42,126 nucleotides of DNA from Oxalobacteraceae bacterium (GCA_947448025.1 CANFLV010000029.1:1-42126); one strand, 5' to 3'; shown: positions 17,007 to 26,822, counted from the first letter of the stretch. Numbers and translations: made by a program. Notes: generated from the letters alone by a model not told the origin.

Positions 17007-18256
17007 AAGCCTCCGCACCCGAACAGCCGCTGAAGACGCCCGCCAAGGGGCGTCAGGCAGCGATGCGCTTCATCATGCTCACGGTCCTGATCGACATGAT
17101 TTCGATCGGCCTGATCGTGCCGGTACTGCCGGTGCTGATCGGTAAATTCACAAACTCGCAGTCCGAGCAAGCTTTCTGGTATGGCGCAGTCGCCTTCGCG
17201 TTCGGGGTGGCAAACTTCCTCGCCTCGCCCGTGCTGGGCGCGCTATCGGACAGCTATGGCCGCAGACCTGTGCTGTTGCTGGGCTTTTGCGGCCTGGCGC
17301 TGAACTTTTTTAATACCGCCATGGCGAGCTCGCTGACACTGCTGATCGTGGTGCGCATGATCGGTGGCGCGATGCAGGCGAACCAGGCGGTGGCGAACGC
17401 CTATGTCGCCGACATCACCGCGCCCGAAGACCGGGCGAAGCGTTTCGGCCAGCTCGGCGCGATGTTCGGGCTCGGCTTCATCATCGGGCCGGTCATGGGC
17501 GGTTTGCTGGGCGCGACCGATGTGCACCTGCCATTTTTCGTTGCAGGATCGATGGCGCTGCTGAACCTTTTGTATGGCTATTTCGTCTTGCCGGAGTCGC
17601 TGCCGGCCGCCGGTCGCCCGCCCTTCAACTGGCGCGCCTGCAATCCGGCGAATTCGCTGCGCGCATTGACCGAGCTGAAATCGATCGGCCCGCTGGTAGC
17701 CGTGGTGGCCTGTACAGGTCTGGCGCAATTTACGCTCTACACGAGCTGGGTGCTGTACACGACTTTCAAATTTGGCTGGGGGCCGCAGCAAAACGGCTGG
17801 TCGCTCGCGGCTGTAGGCGTGATGTCGGTGATCGTGCAGGGCTTGCTGCTGGGGCGCCTGTTAAAGTTGTTCAGTCCGCGACGCCTGGCAGTGATGGGGC
17901 TGGTGTCGTCGACGCTGGCCTACGTCTTGTGGGGACTGGCCAGCGAAGGCTGGATGATGTTTGGCGTCATTTTCATCAACATCTTCGGCATGACAGTCGC
18001 AGCCAGTATCCAGAGCATCATTTCCAGCGCGGCTGACGCGCACAAACAGGGCCAGACCATGGGCGCGGTCAGCGCGCTCAATAGCCTCATGGCCGTGGCC
18101 GCGCCAGCCATAGGCGGACCATTGCTCGGCTTGGTGTCGAATCTGCCGCGCGGCGACTGGCGTATCGGTGCGCCCTTCTATTTCTGTGCAGTGTTGCAGG
18201 CGACGGCACTTTTTCTCGCCTATCGACATTTCACGAAAGAGAAAATCACTGCTTAA
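17003..18256 (+). CDS. Tet-type (DHA1) MFS efflux transporter
   Basis: 417 aa, about 12 hydrophobic segments. The start codon is GTG at 17003, overlapping the purT stop as GTGA. The N-terminus has [21 protein letters not shown], typical of the TetA/multidrug DHA1 group, and motif A is [29 protein letters not shown] corresponds to the antiporter motif C (GxxxGPxxGG). The role is probably proton-driven export of an unknown compound; a specific drug cannot be named. The coupling to purT is translational; any functional link is unclear. Confidence 0.88.
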   Translation: MKASAPEQPLKTPAKGRQAAMRFIMLTVLIDMISIGLIVPVLPVLIGKFTNSQSEQAFWYGAVAFAFGVANFLASPVLGALSDSYGRRPVLLLGFCGLALNFFNTAMASSLTLLIVVRMIGGAMQANQAVANAYVADITAPEDRAKRFGQLGAMFGLGFIIGPVMGGLLGATDVHLPFFVAGSMALLNLLYGYFVLPESLPAAGRPPFNWRACNPANSLRALTELKSIGPLVAVVACTGLAQFTLYTSWVLYTTFKFGWGPQQNGWSLAAVGVMSVIVQGLLLGRLLKLFSPRRLAVMGLVSSTLAYVLWGLASEGWMMFGVIFINIFGMTVAASIQSIISSAADAHKQGQTMGAVSALNSLMAVAAPAIGGPLLGLVSNLPRGDWRIGAPFYFCAVLQATALFLAYRHFTKEKITA

Positions 18257-18269
18257 ACGCCCGCACTCT

Positions 18270-18305
18270 GCAGCGGGTAAATAGCCATTTACCCCGCTGC
18301 GTTTC
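18270..18305 (+). terminator. Hairpin, likely terminator after the purT-MFS unit
   Basis: GCAGCGGGTAAAT (18270-18282) pairs with ATTTACCCCGCTGC (18287-18300) around the loop AGCC, a 13-bp stem with one bulged C. It is followed by GTTTCCCTCT, a weak pyrimidine-rich tail. Located 13 bases after the stop codon. Strong structure, imperfect U-tract. Confidence 0.65.
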
Positions 18306-18498
18306 CCTCTGCATACGACCTGTTTCACCGCGCTCGACATGGCAAAAAATGCCAGCGCATGCCTGATCGCCGACGCGTTTAGTTGCGATTAAACAGGTTG
18401 ACCTATTTCAATTTGGAACCTACATTTTGAAATACGGAATCGTTTAAGTGCAGCAATAAGTTCTCTTGCAACGCAAGCAAAATGGTTTCGATGATTTT

Positions 18499-18562
18499 GG
18501 CCACACCCGTAGCAATGCGGGGTCGGAAAGCCACGGATCTCTCTGAGATGGCCGGGTTGCAT
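18499..18562 (+). ncRNA. Class I cyclic-di-GMP (GEMM-I) riboswitch aptamer
   Basis: The fold matches GEMM-I element by element. P2 is CC (18501-18502) with GG (18525-18526), an internal loop ACA/GUC, then CCCGUA (18506-18511) with UGCGGG (18516-18521) capped by a GCAA GNRA tetraloop (18512-18515). The AAA linker (18527-18529) joins P2 to P3. P3 has GCC ACGG on the 5' side and CCGGG on the 3' side, with a two-base GG bulge (18550-18551) where the tetraloop receptor sits, closed by AUCUC/GAGAU. The junction G (18500) and the C of GGGUUGC (18560) correspond to the ligand-contacting positions. CC/GG replaces the common GC/GC pairs, i.e. covariation. P1 is not obvious; a CAAAAU/AUUUUG hairpin lies just 5' (18478-18499). 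Confidence 0.78.
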
Positions 18563-18599
18563 AGCGTAATGGCGATGCAAGCCGGCCATTTCATTTTAT
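18548..18599 (+). terminator. Riboswitch expression platform: terminator overlapping the aptamer
   Basis: AUGGCCGG (18548-18555) plus UUGCAU (18557-18562) pair with AUGCAA (18575-18580) plus CCGGCCAU (18582-18589): 14 bp with a single G/G mismatch and a 12-base loop. A U-rich tail UUCAUUUUAU follows (18590-18599). The 5' arm is the 3' half of aptamer P3, so aptamer and terminator cannot form together. Inference: ligand binding favours read-through, i.e. an ON switch at high c-di-GMP. Confidence 0.7.
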
Positions 18600-18646
18600 C
18601 GAGCCATTGGAATCAACGATTCCAGGCCTCAAGGGGAGAAGCAATC

Positions 18647-20551
18647 ATGGCAGCGAAAAAATCAACGAATTCCACAAAACCCGCTAAAAGCGATACCTTC
18701 GTCGACCTGGTCAACGAAGATCATCGCATAGCAGACCTTGGCGTTCTTGTGAATGATCATGGCCCCGCGACGTTGTACTCCCTGTCGCAAAATCCGCCTT
18801 CGATCATCCCGGGCACACCGCTGCCAGTGGTCGACAATGTGCAATTGCCATCTGGGGCCGTCATTTCAATGAATGCTGACGGGACTGTGCATTACGACAG
18901 CAGCAACTGGACGAGCGCATTTCTGAGCCGGCTACAGGGTATGCATGCAGGCCAGAGAATTGTCGATTTCTTCACTTATACAATCCGCACGGAGAATGGC
19001 GAATTCAGTACGGCGCGCGTTACGCTGCTGCTCGAGGGCAAAAATGATGCGGCAACCATTACTGGCACATCTGCGGGCGAACTCACGGAAGACGCTAGCC
19101 TGAGCGCTACGGGAACACTCGTCGTCAATGACGTCGATACAGGGGACAAAAAGTTCCAGACACCCGCGAGCCTGGATGGAACATACGGGACCTTCTCGTT
19201 CGACGCCGCCAGTGGTCTCTGGGGCTACGCCCTGAGCAATGGTGCCGCGAATGTGCAGGCATTGAATGCCGATCAGACTGTCATCGACAGCCTCACGGTG
19301 ACGTCGAAGGACGGCTCGGCGAGCAAGACCATCTTCGTCAATATCCACGGCGCGGATGAGGTCGTGATCGATCCCGACCCACCTGTAAATGCCGTCATTG
19401 GCGGCACTGCCAATGGCGCGGTCACCGAAGATGGCACCTTGACAGTCAACGCAGCGCTCTCGATTACCGATCCGAATGCCGGCGAGGCCGGGTTTCAGGC
19501 GCCGGGCAGTGTTCACGGTACTTATGGCGATTTCACGTTTGCGCCAGCGACCGGCATCTGGGGCTATGCCTTGCGCAATGGTGATGCGAATGTACAGGTA
19601 CTCACGCAAGGCGAGCATCACAATGACACACTGGTGGTGCACTCACTCGACGGCACGGCCACGCAGACGATCAGCGTCACCGTCAACGGCGCCAACGAAT
19701 TGCCAACACTGGCGCCACTGAACGCGATCACGATCGCGGACACCAGCGCTGACGATGACCCTGCGCCGGTCAGCGGCACGGCGCTCGGCCATGATGCTAA
19801 TGTGGGAACGACACTGCACTACACAGCCTCGGTCGCGCCAGTCGTCGTCACGAACTTCCTTTTTGCTTTTGGTTCACCGCCGGAGCCACTTTCCTGGGGC
19901 GATCTGTCGATCGATGGCACGACCGGGGCCTATACGTTCACCGCCGATGCGGCGGCTATCGACATGTTGATGGCTGGTGAACAAGTCGCCCTCGGCTATA
20001 CCCTGGCCGTCTCCAATGGCATCACCGTCGATGCGACGCAAGTGTTGACCATCACGCTCACCGGCTCCACTGATGCGGCCGTCATCACCGGCAGCGACAC
20101 TGGCAGCGTCACCGAAGACGACACATTGGTGACCTCGGGTAAGCTCGATACCAGCCAACGCGACCACGATGTGGGTTTATTTGATACCGGCGTAATGTCG
20201 ATCAATGAAGCCTACAGCACATTCAGCTTTTCGGACCCTGCTCACCCTTTGGTCGGGACCGTCGACGGGCACTATGGCAAATTTTCCTTCGATGCCGGTT
20301 CTGGCGATTGGCAATATGCGCTCGACAATACCGCCGCTCAGGCATTAGGGGCGGGCGATCATCCCACTGAAAGCCTGCTGGTCTTTGCAGCGGGTGACAC
20401 AGCGACGCACACGATTACCGTCACCGTCTTTGGTGCCGATGAGCCAGCCGCCCCCGTTGACCCTCACCCCGCCATTGGCACCGCCGATCACCTCATTCTC
20501 GTGGGCCACGAGACAGGCGTCATCGGCACGACGTTCACGCAAGCAGCATAG
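18647..20551 (+). CDS. VCBS / cadherin-like repeat surface protein
   Basis: 634 aa. Start ATG 18647 has a good Shine-Dalgarno (AAGGGGAGAA at 18631-18640); the frame is open further upstream but that part is the riboswitch leader. Residues about 25-140 form a cadherin-like module (LPSGAVISMNADGTVHYD, FFTYTIRTENGEFSTARVTL). Then come VCBS repeats at about 140-240 and 255-350 (GTYGTFSFDAASGLWGYAL and GTYGDFTFAPATGIWGYAL), a different beta-rich block at about 350-475, and a third VCBS at about 480-605 (GHYGKFSFDAGSGDWQYAL). There is no N-terminal signal peptide, as in type I secretion substrates, but no RTX repeats or transporter genes are seen. Probably an exported adhesin or matrix protein, controlled by c-di-GMP. 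Confidence 0.85.
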   Translation: MAAKKSTNSTKPAKSDTFVDLVNEDHRIADLGVLVNDHGPATLYSLSQNPPSIIPGTPLPVVDNVQLPSGAVISMNADGTVHYDSSNWTSAFLSRLQGMHAGQRIVDFFTYTIRTENGEFSTARVTLLLEGKNDAATITGTSAGELTEDASLSATGTLVVNDVDTGDKKFQTPASLDGTYGTFSFDAASGLWGYALSNGAANVQALNADQTVIDSLTVTSKDGSASKTIFVNIHGADEVVIDPDPPVNAVIGGTANGAVTEDGTLTVNAALSITDPNAGEAGFQAPGSVHGTYGDFTFAPATGIWGYALRNGDANVQVLTQGEHHNDTLVVHSLDGTATQTISVTVNGANELPTLAPLNAITIADTSADDDPAPVSGTALGHDANVGTTLHYTASVAPVVVTNFLFAFGSPPEPLSWGDLSIDGTTGAYTFTADAAAIDMLMAGEQVALGYTLAVSNGITVDATQVLTITLTGSTDAAVITGSDTGSVTEDDTLVTSGKLDTSQRDHDVGLFDTGVMSINEAYSTFSFSDPAHPLVGTVDGHYGKFSFDAGSGDWQYALDNTAAQALGAGDHPTESLLVFAAGDTATHTITVTVFGADEPAAPVDPHPAIGTADHLILVGHETGVIGTTFTQAA

Positions 20552-20570
20552 AGGCATCTGCCATCACAAA

Positions 20571-20599
20571 GGCCCCAAACAGCTCGGGGCCATTTTTTT
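20571..20599 (+). terminator. Intrinsic terminator of the VCBS protein gene
   Basis: GGCCCC (20571-20576) and GGGGCC (20586-20591) form a GC-only stem with a 9-base loop. After one A there is a run of seven Ts (20593-20599). It abuts the stop of the convergent acylase gene at 20605. Confidence 0.9.
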
Positions 20600-20604
20600 A
20601 CGAT

Positions 20605-23037
20605 TCAAGGCGTGAGTACCAAGGTGCCCATTTGCATATTTTCCACCGTCTCCCGCCGCATCTGCATCGGCACATACTCAACCGCCGCCCAGCGCTGCGA
20701 AAAATTACTGTACAGCGGCGAGAGCACATTGCCCGACTGTCCGGTCGAATGGATAAAGCGTGAATTCTCAAGATTACTGAGGTCATAGAGCGCGCGCAAA
20801 CTCGCCGCATGCCGGTTCGCAAATGGATCGGCATCATCCCGCAGGCTGTAGCGACCCACATTGACGGTATAGGTATCGCCGGGCGTGGGGATACGAATAT
20901 CAAACACGGCCGAAAGCGACTTGACCTTACCGAAAGGACGATGCTCGGAGCGCGCAAAATGTGCCGTACCCCACTGCCACTTCTGCAGGTTTGCGCCGTA
21001 GCGGCGTTCGAGATCGGCGAGCGCCGCCTCCAGGGATGCGCTCAGCAGATCGGCACAGCTCTGCGGCTTCGTGCCCGCAGGTTTGCTCACATCGACGCAC
21101 CAATGCGACTGTCCGCCGACATCATTGAGCACATTGACCATGGCTTGATGCACATTGCGCTGTTCCCAGTAATCCTGCATCAGTTCCGGTCCAAGTTCAT
21201 CGGTAAATATCTGCCGCGATGCCTCACGCATCCAGGCATTGAAAATCAGCGGCTCGGCCTTGTCCACTGCCATCGCGCCATCCCATTTCTGCAGCAGCGC
21301 CAAGGCCTCCGTCGCGCGTGGCGACTGCGCGACAGTCGTGCGCAAGATCGGCAATAACTGCTGCGCCGCGATCGACACATTGTCCGCCTGGATCGCGGCA
21401 AAGCTCGTCATGTCATGTTTCGGCTGCGCCGCCAGCAGCGTGGCAATACGGTCTGCACGGAAGGGCAAGGTCCATTCACTGGTAATGAAAAATGGATAAT
21501 CGCTACCGACGATCTTCTGGTTCGCCGTCACGAATTTCTGCTCAACCGGGTTGAAATGACGTGGCAGACGATCGAAAGGGATGAAGCCATCCCAGTCATA
21601 GCGCGCGTCCCAGCCAGGCGATGGCGCGAGGCCCTTGATATCGTTTTCTGCCTTGCGCAACGGCACCCGCGCGGGCGCGATGTAGCCAATATTGCCTTCA
21701 ATATCGGCATACACCATGTTCTGCTGCGGCGAGCCGAAGTCGCGCAGGCTGTCGACGAACTGCGGCCAGTTCTGCGCGCGCGAGAGCTGCATGCCGGCCT
21801 GTATCGTCAGGTCGTCAGCGCGCAAGGCGGTCCAGGCAAAGGCAATCACATATTTTTTCGCATCCAGGGCGGTCTTGGCCACGATTGGCAGCGCGCCGGT
21901 AATGACCGGACCGTGGCGTGTCTCGCGCACCTGCATCGTCACATCCGGCGCACCCTTGACGCGGATGGTTTCAATACGTTCCTTGAACCTGGCCCAGCCA
22001 TCGGGCGTCTTGTATTCGGCAGGGTCGACAGGATTGACGCGCTCGATATACAGGTCTTGCACATCGGGCGCGGTATTGGTGAAAGCCCAGGCGATGTGAT
22101 CGTTGTGTCCGAGTACCACGCCGGGTATGCCGGGCAAGGTCGCGCCGATTACATTCATCCCCGGTGCCGACAGATGCGCGAAATACCACAGCGCCGGCGC
22201 GGACAGGCCAAGGTGGGGATCGTTCGCCAGCAGTGGCTTGCCAGTAGCAGAGAGCGCGCCCGCGACGACCCAGTTATTCGAGCCCATGCCTTCGATCATG
22301 GACGGCGGCGCAATTTTCGCGACCGCGGCGAGCTGCTCCGTGGTGCCACTGAGGCTGCGATACAGGCTCGTGTAATCGCGCGTGTTCAGAATCGGGTCGC
22401 CCGGATACGGCGGCAGGAATTCATTGATACCGGCCAGTGACAGGCGCTGCGAGAGGCGCATGCGCAATAATTCCTGGGTCCAGTTTGCGCCCAGATCCCA
22501 GGCCATCATGGTTTGCCAGCTGATCGAGTCGACCGGCGTCCAAGGTGCCGGCGACGGTGCGCCAGTGAGCAGGAACTCCGGTGGCAAAGGCGTTTTGCGA
22601 TTCGTCAGGTAGGCATTCACGCCCTTGGCGTAGGCCTCAAGACTGGTGCGCGTCTCAGTCGACAGATTACCGAGTATCAGTTCGGCGTTGCGGCGCACGC
22701 CCAGAGAGCGCAGGAAGCGATCGGTATCAAGCGCGCTCGGCCCGAGGATTTCAGCGACGCGCCCGGCGGCGATGCGGCGGTTCATTTCCATCTGCCACAG
22801 ACGATCCTGCGCATGCACAAAGCCAAGCGCGAAATACGCATCATCATTGGATTTCGCAAAAATATGCGGTATGCCTTCAGCGTCGCGCACGATCTCGACC
22901 TGCGTCTGCACGCCGGTCATCTGCACGGTACCGCTGATTTGCGGCTGGCTGGCGCTGCGATACCAGAACAGGAAAGCGAGCAAGGCCAGTGTCAGCGTGA
23001 GTACGGCAATGAGTAACCATTTTAAAATTCTGGACAT
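20605..23037 (-). CDS. Penicillin acylase family (Ntn-hydrolase) protein, membrane anchored
   Basis: 810 aa, made as a single precursor. The N-terminal hydrophobic segment (residues about 5-25, LKWLLIAVLTLTLALLAFLFW) gives a signal or anchor to the periplasm. The family hallmarks are RDAEGIPHIFAKSNDDAYFALGFVHAQDRLWQME near residues 50-85 and the autocatalytic cleavage site GSNNWVVAG with Ser253 as the new N-terminal nucleophile. Further on are NDPHLGL and HNDHIAWAFTNT. Members hydrolyse amide bonds of penicillins, cephalosporins or acyl-homoserine lactones; the substrate here cannot be told. It is divergent from nadB with a 179-base gap. Confidence 0.9.
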   Translation of the reverse strand: MSRILKWLLIAVLTLTLALLAFLFWYRSASQPQISGTVQMTGVQTQVEIVRDAEGIPHIFAKSNDDAYFALGFVHAQDRLWQMEMNRRIAAGRVAEILGPSALDTDRFLRSLGVRRNAELILGNLSTETRTSLEAYAKGVNAYLTNRKTPLPPEFLLTGAPSPAPWTPVDSISWQTMMAWDLGANWTQELLRMRLSQRLSLAGINEFLPPYPGDPILNTRDYTSLYRSLSGTTEQLAAVAKIAPPSMIEGMGSNNWVVAGALSATGKPLLANDPHLGLSAPALWYFAHLSAPGMNVIGATLPGIPGVVLGHNDHIAWAFTNTAPDVQDLYIERVNPVDPAEYKTPDGWARFKERIETIRVKGAPDVTMQVRETRHGPVITGALPIVAKTALDAKKYVIAFAWTALRADDLTIQAGMQLSRAQNWPQFVDSLRDFGSPQQNMVYADIEGNIGYIAPARVPLRKAENDIKGLAPSPGWDARYDWDGFIPFDRLPRHFNPVEQKFVTANQKIVGSDYPFFITSEWTLPFRADRIATLLAAQPKHDMTSFAAIQADNVSIAAQQLLPILRTTVAQSPRATEALALLQKWDGAMAVDKAEPLIFNAWMREASRQIFTDELGPELMQDYWEQRNVHQAMVNVLNDVGGQSHWCVDVSKPAGTKPQSCADLLSASLEAALADLERRYGANLQKWQWGTAHFARSEHRPFGKVKSLSAVFDIRIPTPGDTYTVNVGRYSLRDDADPFANRHAASLRALYDLSNLENSRFIHSTGQSGNVLSPLYSNFSQRWAAVEYVPMQMRRETVENMQMGTLVLTP

Positions 23038-23216
23038 AATGCGCGACAGCCTCCGGACTTACGGAACGAAGTGAATACGGGCGCCCGCTGTAAATCAACG
23101 AACTCACCGCGACAATGATGCACAAGATTATCACACCGACTAAATGCGCTTGATGCAGCGGCAGCGGCGCAAATCGAATATAGTCTTGCTAGATTAAATA
23201 TACAGAAGCAAAATTT

Positions 23217-24818
23217 ATGAAATTTGATGTGCTTATCGTCGGCAGCGGACTCGCCGGTTTGTCGGTCGCCCTGCATCTCGCGGAAACCAGCAAGGTCGCG
23301 ATCATCTCCAAGCGTGCCCTGCTCGACGGCGCCAGTAACTGGGCCCAGGGCGGCATTGCGGCCGTGCTTGATTCGGGCGACAGCTATGAAGAGCATATCC
23401 GCGATACCCACGTCGCCGGCGCCGGACTGTGCGACGACAGCGCCACGCGCTACATCGTCGAGCATGGCCGCGAAGCGATTGAGTGGCTGATCGAACAAGG
23501 CGTGCCCTTCACGCGTGACGAGACCGCCGAGCTCGGTTATCACCTCACGCGCGAAGGCGGTCACAGTCAGCGCCGCATCATCCATGCCGCTGATGCCACC
23601 GGCAATGCGGTGCAGCTCACGCTTGAGCAAAAGGTCCGCGCCCATCCGAACATCACCCTGCTCGAACATCACTGCGCCATCGACCTCATCACCAGCGACA
23701 AAATCGGCAGCAAGACCGGCACGCCGCGCTGCCTCGGTCTGTATGCGCAAGACGTCAAGACCGGCAAAGTCCTGACCCTGTCAGCCCAGCATACGGTGCT
23801 GGCTACCGGCGGCGCCGGCAAGGTTTATCTCTACACGACCAATCCCGACACGGCTACCGGCGACGGTATTGCGATGGCATGGCGCGCCGGCTGTCGCGTG
23901 GCGAACATGGAATTCATCCAGTTCCATCCGACCTGCCTGTATCACCCTTATGCAAAATCCTTCCTGATTACCGAAGCCGTGCGCGGCGAAGGCGGCATCC
24001 TGAAGCTGCCGGTCACCGCCGGTACAGCTGCCGGTACGCGCTTCATGCTCGGTCATCACGAACTGGCGGAACTCGCGCCGCGTGATGTCGTTGCGCGCGC
24101 CATCGATGCCGAAATGAAGAAGCGCGGCCTCGATTACGTTGATCTCGACATCAGCCATCAGCCGCCGGAATTCTTGAAAGAGCATTTCCCGACCATCTAT
24201 GCGCGCTGCCTGGAACTCGGCATCGACATGACCAAGGAACCGATCCCGGTGGTACCAGCCGCGCATTACACCTGCGGCGGTATCGTCACCGACTTCAATG
24301 GCCGCACCGATCTCGCAGGCTTGTATTCCGTCGGCGAAGCGTCCTACACCGGCCTGCATGGTGCGAACCGTCTAGCCAGTAATTCCTTACTCGAATGCGT
24401 CGTCATCGGTCACGCCGCCGCGCGCCATATCGCACAGCAGCCGAAACAAAAATCGGTCGCCTTGCCAGCCTGGGATGAAAGCCGCGTCACCGACGCCGAT
24501 GAAGAAGTCATCATCGCTAATAACTGGGACGAGCTACGCCGCTTCATGTGGAATTACGTCGGCATCGTGCGCACCACGAAGCGCCTCGAGCGGGCACAGC
24601 ACCGCATTGGCCTGCTCAAGGAAGAAATCGACGAGTATTACGCGAACTTCCGCATCACGCGCGACCTGCTGGAATTGCGTAACCTCGTTGAAGTCGCGTC
24701 GATGATCGTCAACAGCGCCCTGTCGCGCCGTGAAAGCCGCGGCCTGCATTACAGCCGCGATTATCCCGAGACCTTGCCGAAAGCCTTGCCGACTGTGCTG
24801 TCGCCGGCACGTCGATAA
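23217..24818 (+). CDS. nadB: L-aspartate oxidase NadB
   Basis: 533 aa flavoprotein oxidising L-aspartate to iminoaspartate, the first step of de novo NAD synthesis. FAD site GSGLAG at residues 9-14; [13 protein letters not shown], the active-site segment [16 protein letters not shown] and EFIQFHPT, and [20 protein letters not shown] are characteristic. The C-terminal helical domain has [15 protein letters not shown]. The partners nadA and nadC are about 15 kb away on the other strand. It leads a five-gene plus-strand operon. The AT-rich 40 bases before the ATG probably hold the promoter, but no clear hexamers can be chosen. Confidence 0.96.
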   Translation: MKFDVLIVGSGLAGLSVALHLAETSKVAIISKRALLDGASNWAQGGIAAVLDSGDSYEEHIRDTHVAGAGLCDDSATRYIVEHGREAIEWLIEQGVPFTRDETAELGYHLTREGGHSQRRIIHAADATGNAVQLTLEQKVRAHPNITLLEHHCAIDLITSDKIGSKTGTPRCLGLYAQDVKTGKVLTLSAQHTVLATGGAGKVYLYTTNPDTATGDGIAMAWRAGCRVANMEFIQFHPTCLYHPYAKSFLITEAVRGEGGILKLPVTAGTAAGTRFMLGHHELAELAPRDVVARAIDAEMKKRGLDYVDLDISHQPPEFLKEHFPTIYARCLELGIDMTKEPIPVVPAAHYTCGGIVTDFNGRTDLAGLYSVGEASYTGLHGANRLASNSLLECVVIGHAAARHIAQQPKQKSVALPAWDESRVTDADEEVIIANNWDELRRFMWNYVGIVRTTKRLERAQHRIGLLKEEIDEYYANFRITRDLLELRNLVEVASMIVNSALSRRESRGLHYSRDYPETLPKALPTVLSPARR

Positions 24819-24841
24819 ACCGTGATCGAGGAAATCACCTC

Positions 24842-25372
24842 ATGCATTTTCAAATCTGGAAAGTACACCGCATCTGCGCGACGCTGCTACTCGCCGCCGT
24901 GGCTAGCGCCGCGCATGCCGAAGCCCCTAGCCAGCAATCCATCGACCGCTTGCTCGAGGTAATGCAGGTCAATCGCACGCTGGAAAGCATGCGCGGGCAG
25001 ATTGAAAGCGTGACGCGCAGCAGCATGCTGAGTGCATTGAAGGATCGTCAGGTAACCGACAAGGATCGCGCGATCCTCGATCGCTTCCGTGAAAAGTTGG
25101 CAACGATTATGGCCGAGGAACTCAGCCCCGCACAGCATCTGGCAACGATTCGCCAGGTGTACAGCGAGGCTTACACACAGGATGAAGTCGACCGCCTTAT
25201 CGCGCTATATGCGAGCGAGACTGGCCAGCTGCTCGTCAACAAGGTGCCGCTCGTGACCCAAAAGGCGATGCAGCTCGTACAGGATCGCATGCCGGCAATG
25301 GTCGAGAGAGTCCGCCGCGCAATGCTGGAAGTGCAAGCGGAGATCAAGGCTGAAAAGGATATGCCACGATAA
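24842..25372 (+). CDS. DUF2059 domain protein, exported
   Basis: 176 aa with a signal peptide (hydrophobic LLLAAVASAAHA ending near residue 26). The mature part matches DUF2059: LLEVMQVNRTLESMRGQIE, then the conserved SEAYTQDEVDRLIALYASETGQLLVNKVP. Function unknown; mostly helical. It is 23 bases after nadB and two bases before the peptidase gene. The Shine-Dalgarno GAGGA lies within GAGGAAATCACCTC, itself a small dyad just before the ATG. Confidence 0.85.
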   Translation: MHFQIWKVHRICATLLLAAVASAAHAEAPSQQSIDRLLEVMQVNRTLESMRGQIESVTRSSMLSALKDRQVTDKDRAILDRFREKLATIMAEELSPAQHLATIRQVYSEAYTQDEVDRLIALYASETGQLLVNKVPLVTQKAMQLVQDRMPAMVERVRRAMLEVQAEIKAEKDMPR

Positions 25373-25374
25373 GC

Positions 25375-26796
25375 ATGACGCGTAAATTTCTGCTGTTTGC
25401 TTTCCTATGTTCGACCTTCATCGGTAGCGCGCAGGGTCATGCCCCCTCGCCCGAGCCCGATGCCGCGGTTTACGCGGCCCGTCGTGCAAAACTGCTGGCA
25501 TTGCTGCCGTCGGGTGCGATCGCCGTACTCAATGCCGCGCTGGAAGCTGGCGCTAATGTGGTCTATCGGCCAGACTCGAGTTTCTGGTACATGACCGGCA
25601 TGCCCGAAACTCAGGCAATCGCCTTGCTGGTGCCGGGCGCACCGATGGGCCACCGCTACTCCCTCTTCGTCCAGCCAAAAAACTGGGAGCGCGAACAGTG
25701 GACCGGCTCCCGCGCCGGCACCAAACTGGCGACATCAAAGTATGGCGCCGATGTCGCTTATGCAAATGACGAGTTCCCGAAGCAGATGCTGGAACTGATG
25801 CGCGACGCCAGCTCGCTATGGTTCTACGACGGCGGCGATAGCAAATTCCGCGATACCGTCACGGCGACCTGGGCACGACGCACGAACAATTCCACGACCG
25901 CCCTGCCGATCTACAATCTGGCGCCGACGATCGCAGAGATGCGTCTCTATAAAGACCCGACCGAAGTCGCCCTATTGCGCCATGCCGTTGAACTGTCGGT
26001 TCAGGCGCATCTGGCCGCGCTGCCGCTGGCTCAGCCCGGCAACGGCGAATGGACGCTGCGCGGCGCGATGGTAGGAGCCTGCCTCTCGGGCGCGGCTGCG
26101 CGCATGGCCTACCCACCTATCGTCGGCTCGGGCGAGAATTCTGTCGTGCTGCACTATGACGCAGCCAATCAGGTCTTGAAAAACGGCGCAATGATCGTCA
26201 ACGATACGGCCTGCGAATATGGCATGTATGCGGCCGACGTCACGCGCAGCTATCCTGTCGGCGGCCACTTCAGCGCCGAGCAGACGGCCATCTACAACAT
26301 CGTGCTGGCCGCGCAAAGAGCCGGTGAAGTCAAATCAGTGCCAGGTGCGCGCATGCACGAAATTTATGATGCGACCGCCGAGGTCATCGTCGACGGCCTG
26401 CTCAAGCTCGGCATCATGCAGGGCGACAAGGCCGAGATTATGGCCAAACGAGGCTTCCGCACCTTTTATCCGCATGGCAGCTCGCACTGGATTGGCCTCG
26501 ACGTGCATGACGCCGGCAGCTATGAACAGGCACGTATCGTCAAGGACGCACCACCCCATTTGCGTAATTACGCACCCGCCATGGCGCAGCTGAAAACCGG
26601 CATGGCCTATACGATCGAACCCGGTATTTACATCGCTGAAAATACACCGGGCGTGGACCCGAAATGGTGGAACATAGGCGTGCGCGTCGAAGACGATTAC
26701 CTCGTCACCGACAAGGGCGTCGAATGCCTCAGCTGCAAACTTCCGCGCGATATTGCGACGCTTGAAAAGCTGATACGCGATCACTCATCCAAATAA
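25375..26796 (+). CDS. Exported Xaa-Pro aminopeptidase-like M24B metallopeptidase
   Basis: 473 aa. The signal peptide (MTRKFLLFAFLCSTFIGSAQGHA) predicts export, whereas PepP is cytoplasmic. The N-terminal aminopeptidase-P domain includes PDSSFWYMTGMPE; the pita-bread domain keeps all five metal ligands: Asp in IVNDTACEYG, Asp in YAADVTRSYP, His in HGSSHWIGLDVHD, Glu in YTIEPGIYI and Glu in VRVEDDYLVT. It should therefore be an active dinuclear metallopeptidase cleaving X-Pro N-termini, probably in the periplasm. Two-base gap from the DUF2059 gene. Confidence 0.9.
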   Translation: MTRKFLLFAFLCSTFIGSAQGHAPSPEPDAAVYAARRAKLLALLPSGAIAVLNAALEAGANVVYRPDSSFWYMTGMPETQAIALLVPGAPMGHRYSLFVQPKNWEREQWTGSRAGTKLATSKYGADVAYANDEFPKQMLELMRDASSLWFYDGGDSKFRDTVTATWARRTNNSTTALPIYNLAPTIAEMRLYKDPTEVALLRHAVELSVQAHLAALPLAQPGNGEWTLRGAMVGACLSGAAARMAYPPIVGSGENSVVLHYDAANQVLKNGAMIVNDTACEYGMYAADVTRSYPVGGHFSAEQTAIYNIVLAAQRAGEVKSVPGARMHEIYDATAEVIVDGLLKLGIMQGDKAEIMAKRGFRTFYPHGSSHWIGLDVHDAGSYEQARIVKDAPPHLRNYAPAMAQLKTGMAYTIEPGIYIAENTPGVDPKWWNIGVRVEDDYLVTDKGVECLSCKLPRDIATLEKLIRDHSSK

Positions 26797-26822
26797 CAAA
26801 CCTAGTCGTCACGGAACACGTC

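Noticed and set aside
18482-18646. N-terminal 55-codon extension of the VCBS protein
   Set aside because: This stretch forms the riboswitch aptamer and terminator, and a good Shine-Dalgarno precedes the ATG at 18647, so the upstream codons are leader RNA.
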